NCBI GenBank assembly: GCA_023898385.1
Contig: CP060220.1
Span: forward strand, 62,001 to 126,000
From: Pseudobdellovibrionaceae bacterium
Lineage (GTDB): Bacteria; Bdellovibrionota; Bdellovibrionia; Bdellovibrionales; UBA1609
Direction: 5' to 3'
DNA: 64,000 nt
Both the position numbers and the translations under genes were made by a program. Shown in pieces: positions 27,643 to 35,433 of the stretch. The notes beneath the pieces were generated by a model, which was not told the origin of the DNA, did not search any database, and worked only from the letters and a program-made list of their open reading frames with translations. Position 1 is the first letter of the stretch. Every line of letters starts with the position of its first letter.

Positions 27643-28824
27643 ATGAGATTGTCTTTTAAAATTATAGTTACTGCAGTGGCTGCATTTGTCTTTTTAAACT
27701 TGGGCTGCAACAAAAATCCACTGGGTGACGACTCCCAAGACTCATCTTTCAGCCCCGGCACTAGCTTTGACACTCAGGCGCCCACAGCCCCTGCATCCAT
27801 CGTCCTCTCCGGCGTGGCCTCCACCACCATGACCCCCACTGCCACTTGGGGTGATAGTACAGATGACAGTGGTGTCACAGGATATGAAGTGGCCTTAGGG
27901 ACCAGTCAAGGTGGTGAAGAGGTTCAACCTTATTCCGATTTGGGTATTACCAATAGCTATCAATTCTCCAGCCTATCTCCGGCACTAACCACTGCTACGG
28001 CTTTTTTCATTTCTGTTAGAGCTAAGGACGAGGCCGGCAATATTGGCGAAGCTGTTTCAGCCTCCTTTTATAGCCCCGGACTTGCTACAAGCAACGGCGC
28101 CTTTCAGTACCCGGATACCACCTTTGCAGTGAGCTGTTTGGAGTACCTTAATTCCATCAGCTATAACTCTGAAGGCGATGGTCTGTATTGGCTTGATCCC
28201 GACGGTGCTGGTGGCAATTCGGAGCTTAAAGCCCATTGTGATATGACTCGAGATGGCGGAGGTTGGACGCTTTTTTCCAATCGAAGAATTCACGGTAGCA
28301 ATATTGAAAGTTGTCAAACCGGGCTCAATTCCTTTTTTCAAAACGCCTGCGGCAGCCCTGACCTTATTACCAGTGCTGATAGCTATAGCCTGGGCAACAC
28401 CAGTGTACGCGAAAACATTCTCAGTAGTGGTGAATGGCTATTTGTTCAGTTCGATGGATCCGATGTGGAAGACTCTGATGACGCCTTTATTATCCACCAT
28501 GGCAGCGACTTGTTCTTTACTTCCACAGGAGTGCTGAACCGAACTGCGGTTACAAAAGTTTGCGATATCAACAACTCCAACTGCGACTCGGCCGGGGTGG
28601 AGTTTTTGTGGGCCGGTGATGGTTACTTTTCTAGTGCCCGCTGCAACACTGGGTATTCTCCCGCAGGCGTAACCTACTTCGGCAATTATGGTTATTGTCA
28701 CAATGGGAATGCCAACTACAACGCAAACTCCTTGTTTGGCAATCGCGATCAATATGTGGAAACAAAACTTTGGGGCCATCCCAGCGGCGGCGGCGCCTAT
28801 TATGAGCGGATCTTTCTGCGATAG
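27643..28824 (+). CDS. Lipoprotein with fibronectin type III and fibrinogen-like domains
   Basis: The lipobox FLNLGC gives an acylated Cys near residue 22. A fibronectin type III domain follows (about residues 40-135; PTAPASIVLSGV ... FISVRAKDEAGNIGEA). The remainder carries the fibrinogen-like/intelectin-like signature: GDGLYWLDPDGAGGNSELKA then HCDMTRDGGGWTLFSNRR, with paired cysteines. In animals this domain binds sugars; here a surface lectin or adhesin role is inferred. I start at the ATG at 27643, because lipoprotein features begin there. There is no Shine-Dalgarno; instead TATAAT lies at 27631-27636, which would place transcription start at or next to the ATG (leaderless mRNA). A GG-N10-GC element at 27545-27558 is an alternative sigma-54-type promoter. 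Confidence 0.8.
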   Translation: MRLSFKIIVTAVAAFVFLNLGCNKNPLGDDSQDSSFSPGTSFDTQAPTAPASIVLSGVASTTMTPTATWGDSTDDSGVTGYEVALGTSQGGEEVQPYSDLGITNSYQFSSLSPALTTATAFFISVRAKDEAGNIGEAVSASFYSPGLATSNGAFQYPDTTFAVSCLEYLNSISYNSEGDGLYWLDPDGAGGNSELKAHCDMTRDGGGWTLFSNRRIHGSNIESCQTGLNSFFQNACGSPDLITSADSYSLGNTSVRENILSSGEWLFVQFDGSDVEDSDDAFIIHHGSDLFFTSTGVLNRTAVTKVCDINNSNCDSAGVEFLWAGDGYFSSARCNTGYSPAGVTYFGNYGYCHNGNANYNANSLFGNRDQYVETKLWGHPSGGGAYYERIFLR

Positions 28825-28934
28825 AGGATGTGTGCCGCCTAAGAGCGAAAAACCCCAAAAAGACCTGCTTTTCAGCTTGATATTGTACCTAGCGCAAGTT
28901 AGCAAGTGAACCCTATGACAATATTGGGCGGACC

Positions 28935-29561
28935 ATGAATTTCGATCGAAAACGGAAACCTAAAGACCCTTGCAAAAGGTGCTTCTTGCACAAGGATTTC
29001 TGTTTGTGCTCTTCCATTCCGTCGTTGTCGCTGCGAACCAAAATCAGCCTAATAATTCACAAACGTGAGCTCAAGCGAACTTCAAATACTGGCCGCCTAG
29101 CTATTGAGGCACTTACTAACTCTGAAATGCGGACTCGCGGCGAACACTGTAGCCCATTAGAACTTAGCGACTTGCTCACAAATGATTACCAAACCCTATT
29201 GCTCTACCCCACTGAGGATGCCACGCCTCTCACGAAAGACTATGTTGCAAATTTTAGCAAACCTATTCAGCTCATCGTGCCCGATGGCAACTGGAGACAG
29301 GCCAGCAAAGTGAACACTCGCCACAAAGAACTGGCCAATGTACCGAGAGTAAAAGTTGTCACTATAAATGCCGATCTCGCACTGATGCGAAAAGAGACCA
29401 CTGAAAATGGCATGGCCACACTGCAAGCCATTGCCTATGCCCTTGGCACTATTGAGGGGGCGAATGTGAAACAGCAACTGCTTAGCCTTTATGAGAAAAA
29501 GCTTTTGCGCACCCTCCAAGGCCGCGGCACCATGCCTGCTAGCGGCCATGGGATCAGCTGA
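28935..29561 (+). CDS. DTW-domain tRNA-uridine aminocarboxypropyltransferase family protein
   Basis: A 208-residue protein of the DTW/TDD family, which transfers the 3-amino-3-carboxypropyl group of SAM to uridine in tRNA. The zinc-binding N-terminus CKRCFLHKDFCLC and the central motif DGNWRQASK (usually DGTW..A.K, so Thr is replaced by Asn) are seen, preceded by LLLYPTEDA, which is also typical. It starts at an ATG 110 bases after the fibrinogen-like lipoprotein gene. The SAM-using fold is inferred from the family. Confidence 0.85.
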   Translation: MNFDRKRKPKDPCKRCFLHKDFCLCSSIPSLSLRTKISLIIHKRELKRTSNTGRLAIEALTNSEMRTRGEHCSPLELSDLLTNDYQTLLLYPTEDATPLTKDYVANFSKPIQLIVPDGNWRQASKVNTRHKELANVPRVKVVTINADLALMRKETTENGMATLQAIAYALGTIEGANVKQQLLSLYEKKLLRTLQGRGTMPASGHGIS

Positions 29562-29976
29562 ATTTGTTACGCCCCATAAAAGCAATAGTTCACAACTAGG
29601 TTTGGGCCTGATAGCGTCAAATATTTAAGGGGGATGTTATGCAATTGAGTCTAATTACTTCGCGCAAAACCTTTGCGCCATTTTTTTGGACACAGAATCT
29701 TGGGCCAACCGCCTTGGCAATTGAGATGTTGTAGGTGAATCTGACAATGGCACCGACGGCTATTAAATCAATATCTGTTGTGAAGCCGATGAGGCAGCCA
29801 TTCTCGATTGGCCATAAAACCCCCAAGAATAGTTACCATGGCTAAATACGGAGCTTGAGAATAAATGTCCGGTTATTGCTCGGAGTTAAGTGAGAATAAA
29901 AGGTTACCTGCCCTTTGGTCTCCTGAAATATCTCAATCGAATCCTTTACCGCATATTTTGGATGAACTATGCGATC
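29562..29976. other. Intergenic stretch, no convincing gene
   Basis: Between the converging DTW and epimerase genes. The longest open frame is 69 codons on the minus strand (29617-29826) with an unfamiliar sequence and no ribosome binding site. No repeat, tRNA or clear terminator is seen. Confidence 0.5.
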
Positions 29977-31023
29977 TTAATAGATTCCGGAGGCAATGTA
30001 AATTTGACCGTGGCTATGTGACGTGCCATCCAAATCATAGTGCTCTTCACGGTCTTCATTGGCGCTGACCAGATCGGGCAAAGCATGTGTTTTCTTTTTA
30101 GGGGTAGTATCTTTCCCATAGAGATCTGTGAAGGCCTCATACAGCGAGGGGTAATGAAACTTGAATCTGTTGGCAAGCAGCACCCCGGGCATCGCTCGTT
30201 GGCTAAAAAGAAAGAGTTCTTCGGTGGGGCCGGGCAAACTTCGCAATAGCCACGGCGGGGTTTTAATCAACACCGGGCGATGAAGAGCATCACCAAGGAG
30301 TACTGAGAAATCCATATTATGCACTGGTTTTTGTGAGCAGGCATTTACTGGTCCTGTGACCACCGGATTTTCAAGGGCAAATACATAGGCGCGAATCGCA
30401 TCTTCGATGTGAATCCAGCTGATCCACTGCTCACCAGACCCGAGGATGCTACCGAGCCCGGTTTTAAATATGGGTTCCAAAAATTTCAATAGACCTTGTC
30501 CTTTGTTGAGGATGAGGCCACAGCGCAGCGACACTGTTCGCGAAGATAGATCCTTTCGTTGCAAAAGCTCACGCTCCCAGTTCACGCACACATTGGCCAG
30601 AAAGTCCTGGCCGGCTTTAGCCTCTTCACTTATCAAATCATCGCCGCAATCGCCATAGTATCCCACAGCAGACGCACTGACCACGACGTCTACAGAATGA
30701 TTGGGCTTACTTACGATGGTGTCGACGATTTTTCTTAATCCCAACACCCGCGAGCCATAGATTTTTTGACGCCCCTTTTTCGTAAAAACATTGGGAACAA
30801 GAGGAGCTCCCGCTAAATGCACAACGGCATTCACACCTGACAACGCCTTCGGATCAAGGGATTTTGATGCCTCCCATTGAAGGATACGTCGGGCTTGAGG
30901 GATGCGCGTGTAGGCTTGTTCTACATCTCGAGCTAGGGCCCAAATTTCATGCCCGCGCCGAGACAGTTCAGCCACTAAATGCGTACCCACCATTCCCGTG
31001 GCTCCGGATATTAAAACTCTCAT
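29977..31023 (-). CDS. NAD(P)-dependent epimerase of the TIGR01777/YfcH family
   Basis: An extended SDR protein. The N-terminus MRVLISGATGMVGTHLVAEL is the GxxGxxG nucleotide-binding motif, followed by VVHLAGAPL, an SASAVGYYGD segment with the family's Tyr, and GSGEQWISWIHIEDAIRAY with the usual substrate-side motif. The ATG at 31023 is chosen because GAGGTG lies 6 bases before it and it starts directly at the Rossmann strand. The last ~45 residues, rich in His, Asp and Lys, extend past the usual end of the family (about 300 residues). Substrate unknown. Confidence 0.85.
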   Translation of the reverse strand: MRVLISGATGMVGTHLVAELSRRGHEIWALARDVEQAYTRIPQARRILQWEASKSLDPKALSGVNAVVHLAGAPLVPNVFTKKGRQKIYGSRVLGLRKIVDTIVSKPNHSVDVVVSASAVGYYGDCGDDLISEEAKAGQDFLANVCVNWERELLQRKDLSSRTVSLRCGLILNKGQGLLKFLEPIFKTGLGSILGSGEQWISWIHIEDAIRAYVFALENPVVTGPVNACSQKPVHNMDFSVLLGDALHRPVLIKTPPWLLRSLPGPTEELFLFSQRAMPGVLLANRFKFHYPSLYEAFTDLYGKDTTPKKKTHALPDLVSANEDREEHYDLDGTSHSHGQIYIASGIY

Positions 31024-31179
31024 GTACAGCACCTCAAACTGTTGATGTTGCAACTAATATTCCGCATGCTTTGAAGGTGAATAGGTTGAAGATTAGACCT
31101 GGGTTACGAAGACGTATCAATGGGTGACACTACGTAACCAAAGTTGCAACGCCCTGTAGCCACAAATGGAAGCAGGTAC

Positions 31180-32631
31180 CTACGGTACAGGCACTTGATC
31201 TACATCGGGAAAAGTTTCTAGGTTTTGAGTCCAATTGTAAATCCCTAATGAGCCCTCTTCGCCAAACGCGGCTGAGTGGCCGCCGGGGAAATAACCAAAT
31301 TGAGTGACTCCGGGAACGTTCATTCTTCGAGCTACGGCCATGGATTCTTCCGCGGGCACGGCGTTGTCGTTTTCACCAAAACTAAAAAACACACGGCCGA
31401 GATCAGAAAACACTCGTTTGGCCAGCTCCGTGTCGTCCACTCTGCCGCCGGGAGGTGGATTTTGGTCAATCTCGTCGACCATTTCATGCAGCCACTGAGG
31501 GGTATCCGCTGAGAGCTGAGTGATGGCTTGAAACTCATCGATCATCCAAGGCTCATAGGGTACCCGCTGCATTAATTCAGGGACCATGCTTCGATCAGTA
31601 AACCCCGGCGTTAGCATTGAACTGGAAAGAATGTAGTTAAGTAGCTCGACTTCGCCATGGCCAGTAGAGAGAAACTTTTCCATCTGCGGGCGATCCATCT
31701 CTAGCATTTCATGAACTGTTTTTAAGAAATTTTTCTCCCAATCGCCTTTCTTACCTCGACCCAAATAGTACCACAGACTATGGATGTTTGATTCATTCAG
31801 AGCCAATGCCACAAATTTTTCTTTGAGTTGACCTAAGAGCTGGTCAATGTCGGGGTAAGCTTCTTTCAGCTGAAGATTGAGTTGGCGTTGCTCTTCCCTG
31901 CGAGCCACACTGGAGTTCATGGTGTCCAGACCGGGGATGACGGCGCTGGCAAAAATGGCGCGCTTTGGTTTACGCAAAACGCGATCGTCCATCAGGTAGC
32001 GCATCAATGGAGCACCCCCGTAACTTTGCCCCAACATATAAAATTCAACGCCTTCGGGTATCAATTTCGAGATCACTTGGGCATGATCCAAGGCCACCTC
32101 TTCGGCCTTAAAGTATTGAGCCACTATTTCAGGTCGAATATTTGGGTGGCTCATATCAAGCGGCGCGGAATACCCATCGGTACCCCGTTGATCAATGGCT
32201 ATGATACGAAAATATTTTGAAAGATACCCGATGCGATTAGTGAAGGGGTCAAAGTTTTCAATATTGCTATAATTAAAATCATAGCTGCGGAAGGTTTTTG
32301 AAGGCATGCCGGGGCCGCCATTGATCGCCACAAGTAAGGGGGCTTCACTGTTGCGAACCCCAGTTTTGACTTCGTCAAAGGTGGGAAATACGCGGTAAAA
32401 AACCTCAATTTGTGGGCCTTGCGGGCGGTCGTAGTCCAGCGGGACTGTCACAAAACCGCGTTTTTCAAAGAGGTGATCCAGAGAGATTGTTTTTTTCTGA
32501 TAGGGGATGCTTTGGAGGGTATCCAAGGAGGAGTGGCCCCAAAGAATTTCTTTACAATTTCGAGGCTGGCCGTGGGCAGCAGACAAAAACACCGTCCATA
32601 CAACTAATGAGCCAAATAGAAATTTTATCAT
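31180..32631 (-). CDS. Secreted S33-family alpha/beta hydrolase (aminopeptidase-like)
   Basis: A 483-residue exported hydrolase with a signal peptide (MIKFLFGSLVVWTVF then AHG). Family motifs: the oxyanion-hole segment NGGPGMPSKTF, IDQRGTDGYS, nucleophile elbow GQSYGGAPLMRYL, a catalytic Asp likely in FSFGENDNAVPAEE, and the His in FPGGHSAAFGEEG. This order fits tripeptidyl/prolyl aminopeptidases of family S33. GAGG lies about 8 bases before the ATG at 32631. The last 600 bases are duplicated at 25680-26284. Confidence 0.88.
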   Translation of the reverse strand: MIKFLFGSLVVWTVFLSAAHGQPRNCKEILWGHSSLDTLQSIPYQKKTISLDHLFEKRGFVTVPLDYDRPQGPQIEVFYRVFPTFDEVKTGVRNSEAPLLVAINGGPGMPSKTFRSYDFNYSNIENFDPFTNRIGYLSKYFRIIAIDQRGTDGYSAPLDMSHPNIRPEIVAQYFKAEEVALDHAQVISKLIPEGVEFYMLGQSYGGAPLMRYLMDDRVLRKPKRAIFASAVIPGLDTMNSSVARREEQRQLNLQLKEAYPDIDQLLGQLKEKFVALALNESNIHSLWYYLGRGKKGDWEKNFLKTVHEMLEMDRPQMEKFLSTGHGEVELLNYILSSSMLTPGFTDRSMVPELMQRVPYEPWMIDEFQAITQLSADTPQWLHEMVDEIDQNPPPGGRVDDTELAKRVFSDLGRVFFSFGENDNAVPAEESMAVARRMNVPGVTQFGYFPGGHSAAFGEEGSLGIYNWTQNLETFPDVDQVPVP

Positions 32632-33110
32632 CAAGTTAACCTCAGGTTCAGGCGACGTACTGAAGGAGATCTTAATACCAGCTAGGGCTTTGAAACTCCA
32701 GCCGAAGAGCGGAGTGGACAATCATTACAGGGTTTAGAGTGGGCAATGTCCTGGGTCAACAGTTAGACGCCTTTTAAGCCCAGGTAGAAGCGTTTTTTTG
32801 CGTACAATATCAAGTATCTTCAAAAACCCTGGGTTGGTGCCATGACCTGTTGCCCAGCAATTCGATGAGGTCTCATTTTGTGACAGTGGCGACTTGTTGG
32901 CTGGGTTTTTTTGACATTGGCAGGGATTGCCACAACGGAAAAAACCAAGATTTTCGCAGATTTTCGAAGATTTCACTCAAGCCATTTTGTAAAATACCGA
33001 TACTTAAGTATGGAAAAGATATTGGAGGGGGCTCGATGAGGAACCCATTTTTCATACAGTTGTGGAATTGCCGGCCACGAAGTTCTTGGTTGTGGTAACG
33101 TTCCATTTCC
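32632..33110. other. Intergenic stretch next to the mobile element
   Basis: No supported gene. Short open frames on both strands overlap each other and have no ribosome binding site. A near-tandem GATTTTCG pair lies around 32950-32970. One end of the neighbouring insertion probably falls here, but I could not find its terminal inverted repeat. Confidence 0.4.
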
Positions 33111-34454
33111 TTAGGACGGTTCCATTATTTCGCAGCCCAAAAACGTTAGTCTGACATTTCCTGTAATATTAAGTCGGTTTTTCCAATATTCTTCCCACTC
33201 GCCGGCACTTGTTATGCGTTTTATGATGATTTTTGTCATCTTTTCGGCGCCTTTTTTACTCCAACCGAACCCGATCTTTTTTATGCGGCGGCCGATTTCG
33301 CGCATCATTCTCTCTATCATTGAACTCACTCGGGGATTCTTTAATCCCATATGAAGCCACGTGCGTAAGTAAGCAAACATCCCTTTTTTGGCTCGTATCA
33401 AGTACCTCGCGGCATCTCCGTAACCCTTCGTAATTAATTCATCGATTAAGTCTTGAACGCCTTTTTCTGCCATCCAAATTTTTTTCTCAAGACCTAGCTT
33501 TTCCTCTGCGCTGACCTGATCGAAGTCTTCTTCAGGTATATGTAATTCAATCGCTGCAGCTAATTCACCCTGGAACGATCTTGTTTCTTCTATTGAAGCA
33601 CCTCCTTCTATGCGTAAAGGCTGATAGATATCCTTTACGATGTGCCAGTGACATCGTTGATGATCGAGCGTCAACTTCTTAAGACCATGTATCAGTCCGG
33701 CCTCGCCATCTGAGACCAGCACATTAGCTATGGCTTTAAATTTTACTCGCTCATTAGGATGGTTAGCGGCTTTGATCATTTGCCCAATGCTTTGCCAACT
33801 CTCATCTGTCCAAGCGCCATATGGACGGACGCCTCCATCTCGATCCACACCAACTACAACCTTCACCTCTCCGCGATTCGACTCGTACTCTGGCTTTTTC
33901 TTATAACCAGTGCCATCGGCAACTAACGTATCACAGCGGCCCTTAAGAGGGATTTCGTCACAACAACTTGCCATAACCCACCGATGAAGAGTCGTGTGGG
34001 GGATCTCAATCGATCCAATGCTTTTTAAGTGAACCTCACCTCGACGATAGCTCTGCTCACTGAGAAGCTCCACAACAGTCTTCTCTAACTCTACGGATTT
34101 TTTCTGATACCGATCGAGTCCTAAAAAAGTTCTCAGTGGGATCGTCGTCTTATGGCAGCTTTTGCATTTGAGCCGGGTCCATAGCACCGTCACTGTACCC
34201 ACACCCGTTCGAACCGTCTTTTTTTCTTCTCGTCTTGTGACAACAAGATGTGACTTCTTGCAACAGTCGTGGCGACCCACCCCCAGCACTTTCTTGTAGA
34301 CCATGTCGTCAAGTAGCCTTAACAACACCTGCAAAAACCCGGGTATACCCTCGCGCTCAAATAACTCTTTTGACGCTAAGAGTAGCTCGTCTAAAGTAAA
34401 TTCATTTTCTGATAGACTTGCGCCCACTTTTAAAGACAATATTTGCTCAATCAT
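33111..34454 (-). CDS. UPF0236/ISLre2-type transposase
   Basis: A 447-residue protein. The N-terminal half has zinc-finger-like cysteines (GRHDCCKK, LKCKSCHK), then a helix-turn-helix-like SEQSYRRGEVHLKSIG. The second half has candidate DDE residues: LVADGTGYKKK, VLVSDGEAGLIHG and the E in SSMIERMMREIGRR, followed by IGFGWSKKGAEKMTKII, which is the typical end of UPF0236/ISLre2 transposases. Family assignment is by pattern only. AAGGAG lies 8 bases before the ATG, but it is buried in a hairpin (34462-34502). It appears intact. Confidence 0.75.
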   Translation of the reverse strand: MIEQILSLKVGASLSENEFTLDELLLASKELFEREGIPGFLQVLLRLLDDMVYKKVLGVGRHDCCKKSHLVVTRREEKKTVRTGVGTVTVLWTRLKCKSCHKTTIPLRTFLGLDRYQKKSVELEKTVVELLSEQSYRRGEVHLKSIGSIEIPHTTLHRWVMASCCDEIPLKGRCDTLVADGTGYKKKPEYESNRGEVKVVVGVDRDGGVRPYGAWTDESWQSIGQMIKAANHPNERVKFKAIANVLVSDGEAGLIHGLKKLTLDHQRCHWHIVKDIYQPLRIEGGASIEETRSFQGELAAAIELHIPEEDFDQVSAEEKLGLEKKIWMAEKGVQDLIDELITKGYGDAARYLIRAKKGMFAYLRTWLHMGLKNPRVSSMIERMMREIGRRIKKIGFGWSKKGAEKMTKIIIKRITSAGEWEEYWKNRLNITGNVRLTFLGCEIMEPS

Positions 34455-34461
34455 TTGGTGG

Positions 34462-34502
34462 TCTCCTTGTTGTTTGTTTTTAGTCGAGCATCAACAAGGA
34501 GA
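34462..34502 (-). promoter_or_regulatory. Hairpin that covers the ribosome binding site of the transposase
   Basis: An 11-bp perfect inverted repeat (TCTCCTTGTTG / CAACAAGGAGA) with a 19-base loop. On the minus strand the second arm contains the AAGGAG of the transposase gene, so the folded mRNA would hide it. Such structures in other insertion sequences stop translation from read-through transcripts. Here the transcript could come from the zinc-ribbon gene 15 bases upstream. Confidence 0.65.
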
Positions 34503-34516
34503 TCATTTTTATCTTC

Positions 34517-35182
34517 TCAACGCCACCACTTATCACTCTTGCGAACAACCTTTCTTCGACGACTCGATGGAGCTTTCAACTGAGCTTGGTGTTCTTTTAA
34601 ACACCGAGGACACCATTTCGTTCGCTTGGCATTGTGAAGACTTCTTTGCCACTTGCACTTACACTTTAAACACTGCCAATCAAGTGGCGCGTCTATATGC
34701 TCGTAGGACTTTGATAAAAGCTTGGCATTGTGATCTTTGGCAAGCTTTCTGATCTCCTTGACTGTGGCCTTTCTTTTTAAAGCCCCCTCTCGCCTTCGAC
34801 AGATGGGACACCACTTGCCTTGGCTAACATTGGCTGGGGTCATAAAAAACATGTGACCCCATAAACACTTCCACTTAAGCATCGTATGGGCATCGATGTA
34901 GATTCTAGATAAACAAAGCCCTTTATGTGCCTTGGCCCGAGCCCTTTGTATTGTAATGTCGCCTCGAAGCTCCTCACCACGACGCTTAAAATAACATCGC
35001 CTACACCAACTGCCTTGCTTAATGTTCTCTGGTGTCGCCAACCACTCATGACGAGCCTCGCACCGCCATAACATCTTTGTTCGACCGTTTGCATACTCTT
35101 TTGTTAATAACCGACCACCGCGAGTTCTTGCTATTCTTCGCAACTCACGTAGTTGTTTTAGACGGGCTGTCTTAGTCATCAC
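34517..35182 (-). CDS. Zinc-ribbon repeat protein, probable passenger gene
   Basis: A 221-residue, very basic protein with three repeated zinc-ribbon-like units. Each shows an aromatic strand with a Cys and then WC..C: LWRCEARHEW ... GSWCRRC, LKWKCLWGHMFF ... GKWCPIC, and LDWQCLKCKCKW ... TKWCPRC. This matches treble-clef zinc-finger repeats often found near homing or mobile nucleases, but no nuclease domain is present here. It lies just upstream of the transposase gene on the same strand, so it may be carried by the same element and may bind DNA or RNA. Confidence 0.6.
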   Translation of the reverse strand: MMTKTARLKQLRELRRIARTRGGRLLTKEYANGRTKMLWRCEARHEWLATPENIKQGSWCRRCYFKRRGEELRGDITIQRARAKAHKGLCLSRIYIDAHTMLKWKCLWGHMFFMTPANVSQGKWCPICRRREGALKRKATVKEIRKLAKDHNAKLLSKSYEHIDAPLDWQCLKCKCKWQRSLHNAKRTKWCPRCLKEHQAQLKAPSSRRRKVVRKSDKWWR

Positions 35183-35433
35183 TTCAATCCAGACAATAAG
35201 GTGTAAAACTCAAAAATACTCTAGCACTATTCAACAGTTACGGTGAATTCATAAAAACTGTCGCTGTTTGAGACGCCCAATTGGGCTTAAGCTTCGACCC
35301 ACAACAATGGCGCAGCTATTCTCAAATTGATGCATAAAAAACGAGCAGTACAGCAAAAATAACTAAAGTTATTCACCGCATCAGACGATACTAAGTATAT
35401 CAATTTTAATGGAGTGCTTAATATGGAGGCAAA

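Larger units (their letters stand above)
33111..35182 (-). mobile_element. Putative insertion element (transposase plus zinc-ribbon gene)
   Basis: The transposase and zinc-ribbon genes point the same way and are separated only by the regulatory hairpin. Boundaries are given as the gene limits because no terminal inverted repeat or target duplication could be found by eye in the flanks (32.7-33.1 kb and 35.2-35.4 kb). Confidence 0.45.

Noticed and set aside
29617..29826. 69-codon minus-strand frame as a gene
   Set aside because: No ribosome binding site, no recognisable family, and it lies between two converging genes.
33111..35182. Terminal inverted repeats of the UPF0236-type element
   Set aside because: I compared the flanks by eye and found no convincing matching ends, so exact limits are not claimed.
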